NCBI RefSeq assembly: GCF_028649395.1
Contig: NZ_JAQSUW010000007.1
Location: forward strand, 62,001-126,000
Direction of reading: 5' to 3'
Origin: Pseudomonas sp. Gutcm_11s
GTDB lineage: Bacteria > Pseudomonadota > Gammaproteobacteria > Pseudomonadales > Pseudomonadaceae
Length of the DNA stretch: 64,000 nucleotides
Below are positions 40,521-47,956 of the stretch, piece after piece; position 1 is the first letter of the stretch; every line of letters starts with the position of its first letter. Below the pieces are notes generated by a model. It saw only the letters and a list, made by a program, of their open reading frames with translations. It did not search any database and was not told the DNA's origin. The translations under genes and the position numbers were made by a program.

Positions 40521-40562
40521 CCCTGCCTCTCCCTGCTAAACCAGCGGCGGGCCACTTCTGCG
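40514..40562. repeat. Duplicated leader, copy B
   Basis: Counterpart of 39257-39306. It spans the repressor stop region, the ribosome site and the start of the 180-residue gene. Confidence 0.65.
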
Positions 40563-40563
40563 G

Positions 40564-40836
40564 TTATCTGCTGCCCGCTTTGGGTTCTTCCAATTTTCGG
40601 TCTGCTTCGGTGTAGGTCGGGCTTATCTGCCCCCGACCTGGGTCAACTACTCCGAACAGAATGTACTGCTCGTACTCCGGGAACGCCTTCAGCAGCTCCA
40701 CGAGGTCTTCAACACGGGTCTTCGTCTTCAGCTCTGTGGCTACGGTTTGCCAGCGACGCCTGTTCTTGATCGACGTTTGCTCAGCAAGTCGCGACGGCCC
40801 TATATGCCTAGCAACCTCTCTTAGACGCTCTTCCAT
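40564..40836 (-). CDS. Phage repressor-like HTH protein
   Basis: 90 residues from MEERLREVARHIGPSRL. A helix-turn-helix is plausible in SRLAEQTSIKNRRRWQTVATELK, followed by a KTRVEDLVELLKAFPEYEQYILFG segment typical of small phage C repressors. It is divergent from the excisionase-like gene, and twin palindromic operators lie between them, as in phage immunity switches. The frame is open to 40911, but that would run through an operator. Confidence 0.7.
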   Translation of the reverse strand: MEERLREVARHIGPSRLAEQTSIKNRRRWQTVATELKTKTRVEDLVELLKAFPEYEQYILFGVVDPGRGQISPTYTEADRKLEEPKAGSR

Positions 40837-40875
40837 ATTCCAAATTGATCTCAAAATATGCGTCAAAGTCATTGA

Positions 40876-40927
40876 TGACATATATTTTGTCACGCACAAT
40901 GACTTCGACATGACAAATATTATGTCA
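40876..40927. promoter_or_regulatory. Twin 17-bp operators of the prophage switch
   Basis: TGACATATATTTTGTCA (40876-40892) and TGACAAATATTATGTCA (40911-40927) share TGACA-N7-TGTCA, with centres 35 bp apart, between the divergent repressor and excisionase-like genes. Confidence 0.85.
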
Positions 40928-41007
40928 ACACCTGTGATTAGAGATTATCAGACATTGTGAGGCTTACCGGCTATGGAAAGCGCACAAATCAAGGGAGAGA
41001 GCAGCAG

Positions 41008-41229
41008 ATGAGCAACGTTTTCATAGTCCTTCCCCCGATCTGCACTCGCGAGGAATTCGCCCGTCTGACCGGCCTTGAGGAAAAGGGCAGCTCCGTCGTG
41101 CTGGGCATGTGTAACCAGTCCACCCTCCCCACTGTGCGTGTTGGCCGCCACTCCCTTGTCAACGTCCACCAGCTGATTCAAGACCTCTGCTCAGGCAAGA
41201 CCGAGTTCTTGCCCGGCGACTACAGCTGA
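41008..41229 (+). CDS. Excisionase-like / MerR-type small DNA-binding protein
   Basis: 73 residues from MSNVFIVLPPICTREEF, preceded by GGGAGAG. CTREEFARLTGLEE followed by LPTVRVGRHSLVNVHQL is the layout of winged-helix excisionases (MerR-like), and its position opposite the repressor corresponds to the excision/lytic regulator of Pf phages. The frame begins further upstream at 40957 without a ribosome site. Confidence 0.7.
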   Translation: MSNVFIVLPPICTREEFARLTGLEEKGSSVVLGMCNQSTLPTVRVGRHSLVNVHQLIQDLCSGKTEFLPGDYS

Positions 41230-41239
41230 GGCCGCTGCC

Positions 41240-41686
41240 ATGAGCCGCACTGATCAGCAATTCAAGCTCCGCATGCCCCCTGCCCTTCGCTCTCGGGTCG
41301 AGCTGGCCGCCCAAGGCGCCCACCGCTCTCTGAATGCAGAGCTGATCCTTCGCCTTGAGCAGAGCTTCGCCCTGGAGGTAGCAGCCAATGAGCCTGAATC
41401 GGTATCTGCACCTACCCCACGCCGAGGCCTGCGACTGCTCTGTATGTTGGTCCCGTCGTTTACCGGCATCGCCCGCTCCCTGCCAGTCCACACCCTGCGA
41501 CCAATGCCGCCCCGCGTCAGTGGCCAAGGTAAATGGTGTCTGGAAGGCGAGCCCTGCCTTTCTCTGCGCGAAACACACGCCACCGCCCCGGCCCCCGAAG
41601 TACTGGAACGTTATATACGACTCGGGCAATCCAACGCCCTTCGTTCCAGTCCGCGAGCCGTTCGAGTTGGAGAGCTGAGCCAATGA
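41240..41686 (+). CDS. Arc-type ribbon-helix-helix DNA-binding protein
   Basis: 148 residues. Residues 5-48 (DQQFKLRMPPALRSRVELAA then SLNAELILRLEQSF) are an Arc-family ribbon-helix-helix domain, likely a phage regulator. After about residue 50 the same DNA also encodes the Cys-rich protein at 41388 in another frame, and the residues here lose coding character, so the last ~98 residues may be a by-product of that overlap. Start is 10 bases after the preceding stop. Confidence 0.65.
   Translation: MSRTDQQFKLRMPPALRSRVELAAQGAHRSLNAELILRLEQSFALEVAANEPESVSAPTPRRGLRLLCMLVPSFTGIARSLPVHTLRPMPPRVSGQGKWCLEGEPCLSLRETHATAPAPEVLERYIRLGQSNALRSSPRAVRVGELSQ
41388..41678 (+). CDS. Cys-rich phage protein overlapping the RHH gene
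   Basis: 96 residues with GGAGG nine bases before the ATG. CDCSVC, then CQSTPCDQC and LCAKH suggest a zinc-binding fold; third codon positions are mostly G or C, as in real Pseudomonas genes. It lies entirely inside the C-terminal coding region of the RHH gene in a different frame. Of the two readings, this one looks better supported over the shared bases. Function unknown. Confidence 0.65.
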   Translation: MSLNRYLHLPHAEACDCSVCWSRRLPASPAPCQSTPCDQCRPASVAKVNGVWKASPAFLCAKHTPPPRPPKYWNVIYDSGNPTPFVPVREPFELES

Positions 41687-41892
41687 GCAGCACCCCCGAA
41701 GTCACTGACGGTTACGTGCTTTGCCAGGATTGCGGCCATGCAGAGCCGTACACCCTGGACAAGCATCAGAACCGTGAGAGCTGCCCCAAGTGTGGCGGGG
41801 ACTTCTGCGGCTGCAATTGCTGCTCTGAAATGGGCCGTCTGGCTGTGCAATTCCAGACCTCGGCCACTGATGTCGAAGGGGATGAGCAATGA
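41683..41892 (+). CDS. Small zinc-ribbon phage protein
   Basis: 69 residues from MSSTPEVTDGYVLCQDCGH. CQDC and CPKCGGDFCGCNCC provide two clusters of metal-binding cysteines. Its ATG overlaps the stop of the RHH frame (ATGA) and its stop overlaps the next ATG, so it is tightly coupled in the operon. Confidence 0.7.
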   Translation: MSSTPEVTDGYVLCQDCGHAEPYTLDKHQNRESCPKCGGDFCGCNCCSEMGRLAVQFQTSATDVEGDEQ

Positions 41893-42152
41893 GCCTCACT
41901 GTCAGCTTCGGTCGTTACATGTTCTGGCTCCTGGGCCAGTGGGCCATCCCGGTAATCATCGGCATCGCTCTCGGGATCGGCCTAAGTACATGGCAGCTCA
42001 CTGAAGAGGCCGATTTGATCGAAGAAATCTTCACCCGCTCTATGCAATCGGTGGTCGAGTCCTGCACGGCTCCAACCGATCCCCCGACCAGATCGCCTCC
42101 GGCGTCCGGGACTGGTCCACCAGTCGCGGGCGACGGTGGCGAAACGGGATAA
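41889..42152 (+). CDS. Small phage membrane protein
   Basis: 87 residues. One strong hydrophobic helix (FWLLGQWAIPVIIGIALGIGL, about 12-32) is followed by an acidic stretch and a Pro/Gly-rich tail. It starts four bases before the previous stop. Possibly a morphogenesis or host-interaction protein; no family is recognised. Confidence 0.65.
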   Translation: MSLTVSFGRYMFWLLGQWAIPVIIGIALGIGLSTWQLTEEADLIEEIFTRSMQSVVESCTAPTDPPTRSPPASGTGPPVAGDGGETG

Positions 42153-42153
42153 C

Positions 42154-42169
42154 AAGGGCCGAGGCCCTT
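42154..42169 (+). terminator. Stem-loop ending the early phage operon
   Basis: AAGGGCC-GA-GGCCCTT, a perfect short stem two bases after the stop, followed by GGTGTTT. The T-run is weak. Confidence 0.55.
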
Positions 42170-42297
42170 GGTGTTTACCTGATCTTCATTAACGAAATTA
42201 ATAGTTAGACCAATCTGAAAACGTCATAAAACTTCAATCTCTAACTATCTCTAAATACGGATGATATTTATTGATAACTGATAAAAGCCGTTCCTGA

Positions 42298-42374
42298 GCA
42301 CGTATAACTAAGCACGCATAACCACCCGCAAGCCGAGTAACCACAGGCGAAAAACTTCACACGAAGTTCGCCTG
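42298..42374. promoter_or_regulatory. Direct repeats and hairpin before the coat-protein operon
   Basis: Two 13-bp direct repeats GCACGYATAACYA (42298-42310, 42312-42324) are followed by a bulged hairpin CAGGCG-AAA-AACTTC / GAAGTT-CGCCTG (42344-42374). This 290-base gap has no gene and probably carries the promoter and control sites of the structural operon. Confidence 0.5.
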
Positions 42375-42441
42375 CCGGGATCGCTCGGCCTGCAGAAAGG
42401 CAAACCAGCGCAATAACGCGCAACTAGCGAGGAAACAAACG

Positions 42442-42807
42442 ATGGCACGTTCGACTATGGAAGTTGCATTTCTCGGTGTTCAAAAGACCGAGTTCGACGA
42501 TGTGAAGATCGTGAAGCTGTTCTACGGCGATGAGCCGGACGGCAAGACCGAACACGGTCTGTCTGTCATCGGCATGGGCGTTTTGGACGACGTGGCCGAT
42601 GAGGTCTTTTCCTCCTGCGCTGGCCTAGAGCCCCTAGAGCCTGTCCGCATCACCTTCGACGTAGCCCGTGGCGGCAAGAACCTCGGCAAGAATCTGGCGC
42701 TGCACATCGAGCCCGTGAAGGCCCGCACCACCTCCCAGGCCGCTCCACAAACCCCGGCCCCGAACAAGCCGGCAGCCACCCCCAACAAGCCTGACGCTCA
42801 GGCGTAA
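42442..42807 (+). CDS. Predicted single-stranded DNA-binding protein of the phage
   Basis: 121 residues. A compact beta-rich N-terminal part (residues 1-95) precedes a disordered Pro/Ala/Asn/Lys tail (PAPNKPAATPNKPDAQA) of the kind seen in ssDNA-binding proteins. Its place directly before the coat genes fits the gene V position of filamentous phages. There is no clear similarity to Pf1 gpV that I can recall, so the call rests mainly on context. Confidence 0.55.
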   Translation: MARSTMEVAFLGVQKTEFDDVKIVKLFYGDEPDGKTEHGLSVIGMGVLDDVADEVFSSCAGLEPLEPVRITFDVARGGKNLGKNLALHIEPVKARTTSQAAPQTPAPNKPAATPNKPDAQA

Positions 42808-42822
42808 CCGGAGGGGCGGGCC

Positions 42823-43008
42823 GTGCTGATCCATGACCGTGTTCTCTGTGATGAGTGCCTCTGCGTCATGGGCCAGCTGCATCACCAGCCCGCCTCGCAT
42901 TCGGACTTCCTGGCTGACGAGGGCACTGCACCGCACTTCGCGGTGTGTCCGGATTGCCAGGAGTCCCGCGAATGCTCCGAGCCTGCGGTTCTGGAGCGCA
43001 TCGCATGA
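42823..43008 (+). CDS. Small Cys-rich phage protein (GTG start)
   Basis: 61 residues from a GTG preceded by GGAGG at eight-base spacing. CDEC and CPDC pairs separated by about 30 residues suggest a zinc knuckle. Its stop overlaps the next start (ATGA). Function unknown. Confidence 0.65.
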   Translation: MLIHDRVLCDECLCVMGQLHHQPASHSDFLADEGTAPHFAVCPDCQESRECSEPAVLERIA

Positions 43009-43220
43009 ATTTCATCGCCTGTGATGGCAGCTGGTCGGTCGGTGCCGCTGGAGAGATCCAGTGTGCCGGGCAACTGGTGGCCATTACCGGCGAAGAAATC
43101 CGGGAGGAAATCTCTCCCGGCCTTACTGACGAAGAAACCCAGCTCCTGCTCGATGCGGCCATTGGCCTATTCGCACTGGTGTTTGTGTTCCTCGTCATCC
43201 GCAAAGCAATCGCGAGGTAA
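43005..43220 (+). CDS. Small membrane protein before the major coat gene
   Basis: 71 residues from MNFIACDGSWSVGAAG. The acidic middle (ITGEEIREEISPGLTDEE) precedes a C-terminal hydrophobic helix (AAIGLFALVFVFLVIRKAIAR) with a basic end, like small virion proteins of filamentous phages. It is coupled to the preceding gene and lies five bases before the major coat gene. Confidence 0.7.
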   Translation: MNFIACDGSWSVGAAGEIQCAGQLVAITGEEIREEISPGLTDEETQLLLDAAIGLFALVFVFLVIRKAIAR

Positions 43221-43225
43221 CTCCC

Positions 43226-43438
43226 ATGAAAGTACGCAACACCCTGCGCAAGTTCGGCACCGTCATTGGTGCTTCCGCTGTCATCGGCGCCACCAGCATC
43301 GGTCAGGCCTATGCCGACGCCGCTGCAGCCGCCGCCAAGATCACTGGCGCTGAAACCGATGTGGAAACCATCGGCTACGCCGCCCTCGGTCTGGTCGTGG
43401 TGGCGGCGCTGTTCAAGTACATGCGTCGCGCCGTGTAA
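43226..43438 (+). CDS. Major coat protein pVIII
   Basis: 70 residues. A basic leader and signal peptide end at AYA; the mature protein is about 40 residues: an acidic/amphipathic start (ITGAETDVETIGY), a hydrophobic helix (AALGLVVVAALF) and a basic end KYMRRAV. This is the layout of the major coat protein of filamentous phages. A strong terminator follows at once, which would keep its transcript abundant relative to downstream genes. Confidence 0.9.
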   Translation: MKVRNTLRKFGTVIGASAVIGATSIGQAYADAAAAAAKITGAETDVETIGYAALGLVVVAALFKYMRRAV

Positions 43439-43445
43439 GGCAACA

Positions 43446-43466
43446 AACCCCGCTTCGGCGGGGTTT
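43446..43466 (+). terminator. Rho-independent terminator after the major coat gene
   Basis: CCCCGC-TTCG-GCGGGG with a UUCG-type tetraloop and TTTT. Confidence 0.9.
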
Positions 43467-43477
43467 TCCCTTTCGCC

Positions 43478-43552
43478 ATGCACATCGACCCCAACACCTT
43501 CTATCTCGTCATCGTGACCCTGGCGTTTGCCGCCTTGCTGCTGCGCCTGTGA
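43478..43552 (+). CDS. 24-residue minor coat-like protein
   Basis: The short frame reads MHIDPNTFYLVIVTLAFAAL followed by LLRL and a stop, a single membrane helix. It sits between the coat terminator and pIII, where pVII/pIX-type minor coat proteins are found in filamentous phages, and is about as short as those. Its stop overlaps the leader of pIII, whose GAGG ribosome site follows. No strong ribosome site of its own; CTTTCGCC precedes the ATG. Confidence 0.65.
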   Translation: MHIDPNTFYLVIVTLAFAALLLRL

Positions 43553-43560
43553 GGCCCTGC

Positions 43561-45030
43561 ATGCAACGTCTGCTGATCTGTCTCGTCCTCTTCTGCGTCT
43601 CTCTGAATGCCCATGCGGCGCGGATGTGGGTAGGCAAAACCGGCCTCCACGCAACGGCCGAAGCCGCCTGTCTGTCCCGTAAAACTGATCTGCATCAGGG
43701 CACCTTGCGCGTCACGGTGCGTACCTGGTCTCCCAACGGGGCAGATGCTGTGTGCTCATGGACGCACGGCAACGGATCGGCGTTTACCGTTGGCGTGGCG
43801 GGTCAGTGCGAGTCTGGTCAGACGGCCTTAACGCCTACTACGGCAAACTCTGCACTGTGCGGCTGCCCTGAGGGTAGCCCGATGCTGGAGAACGGCACCT
43901 GCGGCCCCAAGGAAGACCCTTGTGAGTCTTCGGCAGGCAGCTTCTACAACCATGAACACCGCATTGGCGGCCTGGGCGGTGGTGCCCGCACTGAGCCGCC
44001 CGGCAGCGTCTGCAATGGCTCCTGCCAGTACTCCTTCGATTTCGAGGTACAGCGCTGCTATCGCTTCGTCGAGAACACCGACAAGGACGGCGCTTACTGC
44101 AGTTACCGCTACAAGGGCAGCGGCATTTCCTGCACTGCTGACAACCCATCGCCCGGCAATCCGTTTGATCAAACACCGTCGAAGCCACCCAGCGATACCA
44201 CTCCGACGCAGAACAACGAGAGCGGCTGCACCGAGTGGACCACCACGTCCAATAACACCGGCACCCGTACCTGTACGTCGTCCTCCAGCTCCACCAACCC
44301 CGGCAAGATGGATTGCGGTTCCGGTGGTTCAACTGTGGGTTGTACCTCGGGCAATCCAGCGCCTGCACACAGCGAAACCAACACCACCGAGACGCAAACC
44401 AAGACCAACAACCCGGATGGCTCGACCAGCACCACCAGCCAGAGCGACACCACGAAAACCGACTGCAAGGGCACCGCTCCGTGCACCACTACCGGCAAGA
44501 GTGAAACCAAAACCTCGGGCACCAACGCCGATGGTTCTCCGGGCAACGAGTCCACTACCTGCACCGGGGCCGGGTGCACGGACGAAGGCGGCAAAGAGGA
44601 AGAGGAAGGCGAAGAAGAGGTGCCCCGCGAGGCATCGGTGGGCGACTGTGAGAGCAACACCTTCGCTTGTGCTGGTGATGCCATCGACTGCGCTGTTCTA
44701 CGTGAGCAGCACAAACAGACCTGCTTTGCCGAAGAGCAGGCCGACTTCCCCAACAAGCGCAACGACATTGAATCGTTGTTCCAGGGTGACGACTTCGAGC
44801 TGAAAGAAGCCGAGATCGAAGCCCCCAGCATCATCAGCGGAGCTACCCGCTTTCTTCCTGCCGGCTGCCCACCACCGGAGACGGTATCCCTGTCCCTGGG
44901 CAGTGGCCGCAACCTCGAATTTCGCTATGAGCCGTTCTGTCGGCTGGCGACGGACTTGTCTTGGATGATCGTCGCGGTCGCGAGCATCTGGGCTGCCATC
45001 TACGTCGGCCGCGCCTTCGGAGGTGAGTGA
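43561..45030 (+). CDS. Minor coat protein pIII (adsorption protein)
   Basis: 489 residues from MQRLLICLVLF, with GAGG six bases upstream. A signal peptide ends at NAHA. Several Cys-rich beta domains (about residues 20-190) are followed by a long Thr/Ser/Asn/Gly linker, an acidic stretch (EEEEGEEEVPRE), a C-terminal Cys-containing domain and a final transmembrane helix (LSWMIVAVASIWAAIYVG). This is the receptor-binding tip protein of filamentous phages; the receptor, usually a pilus, cannot be told from the sequence. Confidence 0.85.
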   Translation: MQRLLICLVLFCVSLNAHAARMWVGKTGLHATAEAACLSRKTDLHQGTLRVTVRTWSPNGADAVCSWTHGNGSAFTVGVAGQCESGQTALTPTTANSALCGCPEGSPMLENGTCGPKEDPCESSAGSFYNHEHRIGGLGGGARTEPPGSVCNGSCQYSFDFEVQRCYRFVENTDKDGAYCSYRYKGSGISCTADNPSPGNPFDQTPSKPPSDTTPTQNNESGCTEWTTTSNNTGTRTCTSSSSSTNPGKMDCGSGGSTVGCTSGNPAPAHSETNTTETQTKTNNPDGSTSTTSQSDTTKTDCKGTAPCTTTGKSETKTSGTNADGSPGNESTTCTGAGCTDEGGKEEEEGEEEVPREASVGDCESNTFACAGDAIDCAVLREQHKQTCFAEEQADFPNKRNDIESLFQGDDFELKEAEIEAPSIISGATRFLPAGCPPPETVSLSLGSGRNLEFRYEPFCRLATDLSWMIVAVASIWAAIYVGRAFGGE

Positions 45031-45344
45031 TGCATTTCTTCTATCTAGCGCAGCTATTCCTGATCATCGTTGTTCCGCTGATCAAAACCGCTCTGCGAGC
45101 CCTGAGCATCGGCGTGGTTGCCTATGTCGGCATCAACCTCGTCATCGACGAGGCCAAGGACTACGCCATCGCCAACCTCGGCAACATGGCCCAGTCACTG
45201 CAAATGATCCTTGGCCTCGCCAAGTTTGATGTCGCGGTGAACATCTACTTCGCCGCCATCGTCACCCGGCTGACCCTCAACGGTATTGATCGCATTGCCG
45301 ATCGCCGTACCAAGCTCCAGCACAACACCACCTTCACGGCCTGA
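45030..45344 (+). CDS. Minor coat protein pVI (DUF2523)
   Basis: 104 residues from MHFFYLAQLFLIIVVPLIK, with GGAGGT just upstream and a one-base overlap with the pIII stop. Three hydrophobic segments and the GLAKFDVAVNIYFAAIVTRL block match DUF2523, the pVI-like tip protein that pairs with pIII in the virion cap. Confidence 0.85.
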   Translation: MHFFYLAQLFLIIVVPLIKTALRALSIGVVAYVGINLVIDEAKDYAIANLGNMAQSLQMILGLAKFDVAVNIYFAAIVTRLTLNGIDRIADRRTKLQHNTTFTA

Positions 45345-45346
45345 TC

Positions 45347-46531
45347 ATGCTCTATATCCGCACAGGCCTGCAGGGCCATGGCAAGACCCTCAACACCATC
45401 AAGGAAGTGGATACCAAGGCCAAGGCCGAGGGCCGCACCGTCTACTTCCACAACGTCACCGACCTCGACCCGAGCAGGCTGCAGGCCGAGTGGTATCCCT
45501 TCGAAGATCCGCTCAAGTGGTTCGAGCTGCCTGATAACGCCCTGATCGTGGTGGATGAGGCACAGGGCTGGTTTGGTGTGCGTGATCCACGCAAGGAAGT
45601 CCCCGAGCACATCAGCCGCTTCGAGATCATGCGTAAGCAAGGCCACGAAGTGCACCTGATCACCCAAGACCCGCGCTTCATCGACGTACATGCCCGGCGC
45701 CTGTGCAACAAGCACATCCACTACTGGCGAATCTTCGGCAGCAGCAAGGTTTCTCGGTATGAGATCGAACGGGTCTACAACGACGTCGAGAAGATCAACG
45801 GTTGTAAGGATGCGAGTCGCACCATCATCGGCCTGGATAAACGCTACTTCGGTGTCTACAGCAGCGCCAAGGCCGAGCATCACTTCAAGTTCAAACCCTC
45901 GAAGAAACTCGTCTTCTTGCTGTTGGCCGCTGGTATCGGTTTGTTCTGCGCCTGGCGCGCCTACGCCCTGATCTGGGGGCAGGAGTCACCTGATGCGCCC
46001 AGTGATGCGCCCGCGAAGGAGCAGGCCGGCAATCCGGTCACGGACATCGCCAAGTCGCTAATTCCTGGCGTCACGCCGGCTGAGAACAAGACCCTGACAC
46101 CGGCTCAGTACATCGCGAGACATGTCCCCCGGGTACCGAACCTGCCGGCCTCGGCTCCGGTGTATGACGACCTGACCAAGCCGCAGTCCTTCCCGCGGCT
46201 GTACTGCCTGTCCAGCACCGATCCCGACACCTACGCCCGCAACTTTGCACGCATGCCACACGCCATCGTTAACGGCCGGGAGACGGTGTGTCAGTGCTAC
46301 ACCCAGCAAGCTACTCGAGTGCAGACCGACTTTGCCTTCTGCATGCAAACGGTGGAGTACGGCTACTTCGATCCCGCCATTCCTGATCGCTCGAAGAACG
46401 CCTTCGGACAGCAGCAGATGGCGCAGCGACAGAACCCGACACCGACCAACACCTCACCGCAGCAACCCGCTACGCAACCCAAGGTAAGCACCACGGTCGC
46501 GGACTACGAAAAGGGGCGTTCTCAGTGGTGA
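45347..46531 (+). CDS. Zot-domain assembly ATPase (pI)
   Basis: 394 residues. The N-terminal Zot domain has Walker A GLQGHGKT (residues 7-14) and Walker B ALIVVDEAQGWF; a transmembrane helix (LVFLLLAAGIGLFCAWRAYAL, about 186-206) separates it from a periplasmic C-terminal part with cysteines and a Pro/Gln-rich end. It drives extrusion of the phage through the envelope. Starts three bases after pVI. Confidence 0.92.
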   Translation: MLYIRTGLQGHGKTLNTIKEVDTKAKAEGRTVYFHNVTDLDPSRLQAEWYPFEDPLKWFELPDNALIVVDEAQGWFGVRDPRKEVPEHISRFEIMRKQGHEVHLITQDPRFIDVHARRLCNKHIHYWRIFGSSKVSRYEIERVYNDVEKINGCKDASRTIIGLDKRYFGVYSSAKAEHHFKFKPSKKLVFLLLAAGIGLFCAWRAYALIWGQESPDAPSDAPAKEQAGNPVTDIAKSLIPGVTPAENKTLTPAQYIARHVPRVPNLPASAPVYDDLTKPQSFPRLYCLSSTDPDTYARNFARMPHAIVNGRETVCQCYTQQATRVQTDFAFCMQTVEYGYFDPAIPDRSKNAFGQQQMAQRQNPTPTNTSPQQPATQPKVSTTVADYEKGRSQW

Positions 46532-46537
46532 AGACCA

Positions 46538-46604
46538 GTCCCGCGCGCGGAGCTTTTTGCGCCAGCGCGAGCCGGCGAGCGCGGCGCAAAAGCACGCGCG
46601 GGAC
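46538..46604. other. Hairpin replication-origin candidate
   Basis: A 67-base dyad: outer arms GTCCCGCGCG (46538-46547) and CGCGCGGGAC (46595-46604), inner arms TTTTGCGCC and GGCGCAAAA, and GCGC/GCGC beneath a 10-base loop. It lies just before the replication initiator gene. Rolling-circle initiators act at such hairpins; the assignment is by position and structure. Confidence 0.65.
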
Positions 46605-46675
46605 GTCCCTGTAACACGTCAGATAAACCCATCTAAACAGCACGCAAAGTCTAACAATCTAGAAAAGGGAATCTC

Positions 46676-47956
46676 ATGAAGCTGGTTGATCATCATCGTC
46701 TAGACCCCATCACTGGCCTGGAAGACAGCAAGGGGCTGCTTTTCGTTGATCCTGATTCAGCCGAGCTGACCGACCTCACAGGCGTTCGGCTCCTTCGCTG
46801 TGGTGTCGATACAGTCCGTCAGCTGTATCGGGGCATGATTCGCCCCCAGGTGCTGGAGCTATTCGAGAATCCCGGCACCCTGGTCGATTTCGCTGGCCAG
46901 CGCTGGCACTCCGGCCGCGTCGGCCGTGACTCCGGCTACCAGTACAAGCTGCAGAATGCCGACTTGGGCTTCGTCCTCCTGATCAAGAACTTCAACGCCA
47001 AAATCGACGCCATTGGCCCACACCTGAAAATCGAAGTGTCACCCCACGCAATCGACTCCCTGAGCCCCGAGCGTCTGCAAGCCCGCCTCGACTTCTATGC
47101 CGCTGAGGTGCTGAGCCATATCGAGTTGAACCAGTGTGCCGTGCATATCGCCCTAGACCTGCAAGGCTGGCGACCTCCGGCGGATCTGGTGGCGCGCATG
47201 CACTGCCGAGCGCGCACCCATCGCGATATCTCGGGCATCAATGAGATTTCTTGGGCCACCAAATCCAGCGTCTACGGACGTGGCGAAACTTCTATGTTCG
47301 GCTCGGCCAATGGCATACAGCTCTGCCTGTACAACAAGACCGAGCAGGCCCGATCGTCTGACAAGCTCGACTATTGGCAAGCCGTCTGGCGTCGTCGTGA
47401 CAGCTTCGACGAGGGCGACCCGGCCAACTACAACCCCGAGCAGGACGTATGGCGTCTAGAGCTTCGCTACCACCATTCCATCGTCCAGCAGTTCGCCAGT
47501 GGCTCCGTAGATATCAACACCGGGGCAGCCATTGATACCACCTCGTTTGCGGCCTTCGCGGGCCATCTGGACGGCCTATGGCGCTATGGCCTGAATCAGT
47601 TCAAGTACCTCTCCCGCCCCGGCGTCTATGAGCCGATCTGGACGGTGATGCGCGATGACGTGCGAGTCGATATCCCCGCTGATTCGCTGTTCGATGAGAC
47701 CCACTACAAGCGCTACCACAAGACCTCTCGCGGCTTCTCCGGCAAGAACGTCGAACTGTTTCTGGGAAACTTCGTCAGCCTGCTCGCCAGGGAACGGGTA
47801 GGCGCTAAACAAGCCTTCAAGCGTCTGACCGAATGGGAATGCTGGCCAGTGATCCGCGACCACTACGCGGATAAGGGTATGGGCGAACGCGACCTCTACA
47901 AGCACATCAAAGCACTGCTAGAAGAACGTCATGTGCGTTGGGGGCGGGCTGTATGA
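46676..47956 (+). CDS. Replication initiation protein of the filamentous phage
   Basis: 426 residues. The protein resembles the Pf-phage initiator (PA0727-type) in position and in the central HIELNQCAVHIALDLQGW and LQLRYHHSIVQQF-like blocks (here VWRLELRYHHSIVQQF), where the H-x-A-x-D and nearby Tyr residues could form a nicking site. It would nick the double-stranded form at the origin and start rolling-circle synthesis. Its stop overlaps the integrase ATG (ATGA). Confidence 0.8.
   Translation: MKLVDHHRLDPITGLEDSKGLLFVDPDSAELTDLTGVRLLRCGVDTVRQLYRGMIRPQVLELFENPGTLVDFAGQRWHSGRVGRDSGYQYKLQNADLGFVLLIKNFNAKIDAIGPHLKIEVSPHAIDSLSPERLQARLDFYAAEVLSHIELNQCAVHIALDLQGWRPPADLVARMHCRARTHRDISGINEISWATKSSVYGRGETSMFGSANGIQLCLYNKTEQARSSDKLDYWQAVWRRRDSFDEGDPANYNPEQDVWRLELRYHHSIVQQFASGSVDINTGAAIDTTSFAAFAGHLDGLWRYGLNQFKYLSRPGVYEPIWTVMRDDVRVDIPADSLFDETHYKRYHKTSRGFSGKNVELFLGNFVSLLARERVGAKQAFKRLTEWECWPVIRDHYADKGMGERDLYKHIKALLEERHVRWGRAV

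Noticed and set aside
42344..42374. Bulged hairpin as the sole phage origin
   Set aside because: The nested hairpin at 46538-46604 is stronger and lies directly before the initiator gene, so it is the better origin candidate.
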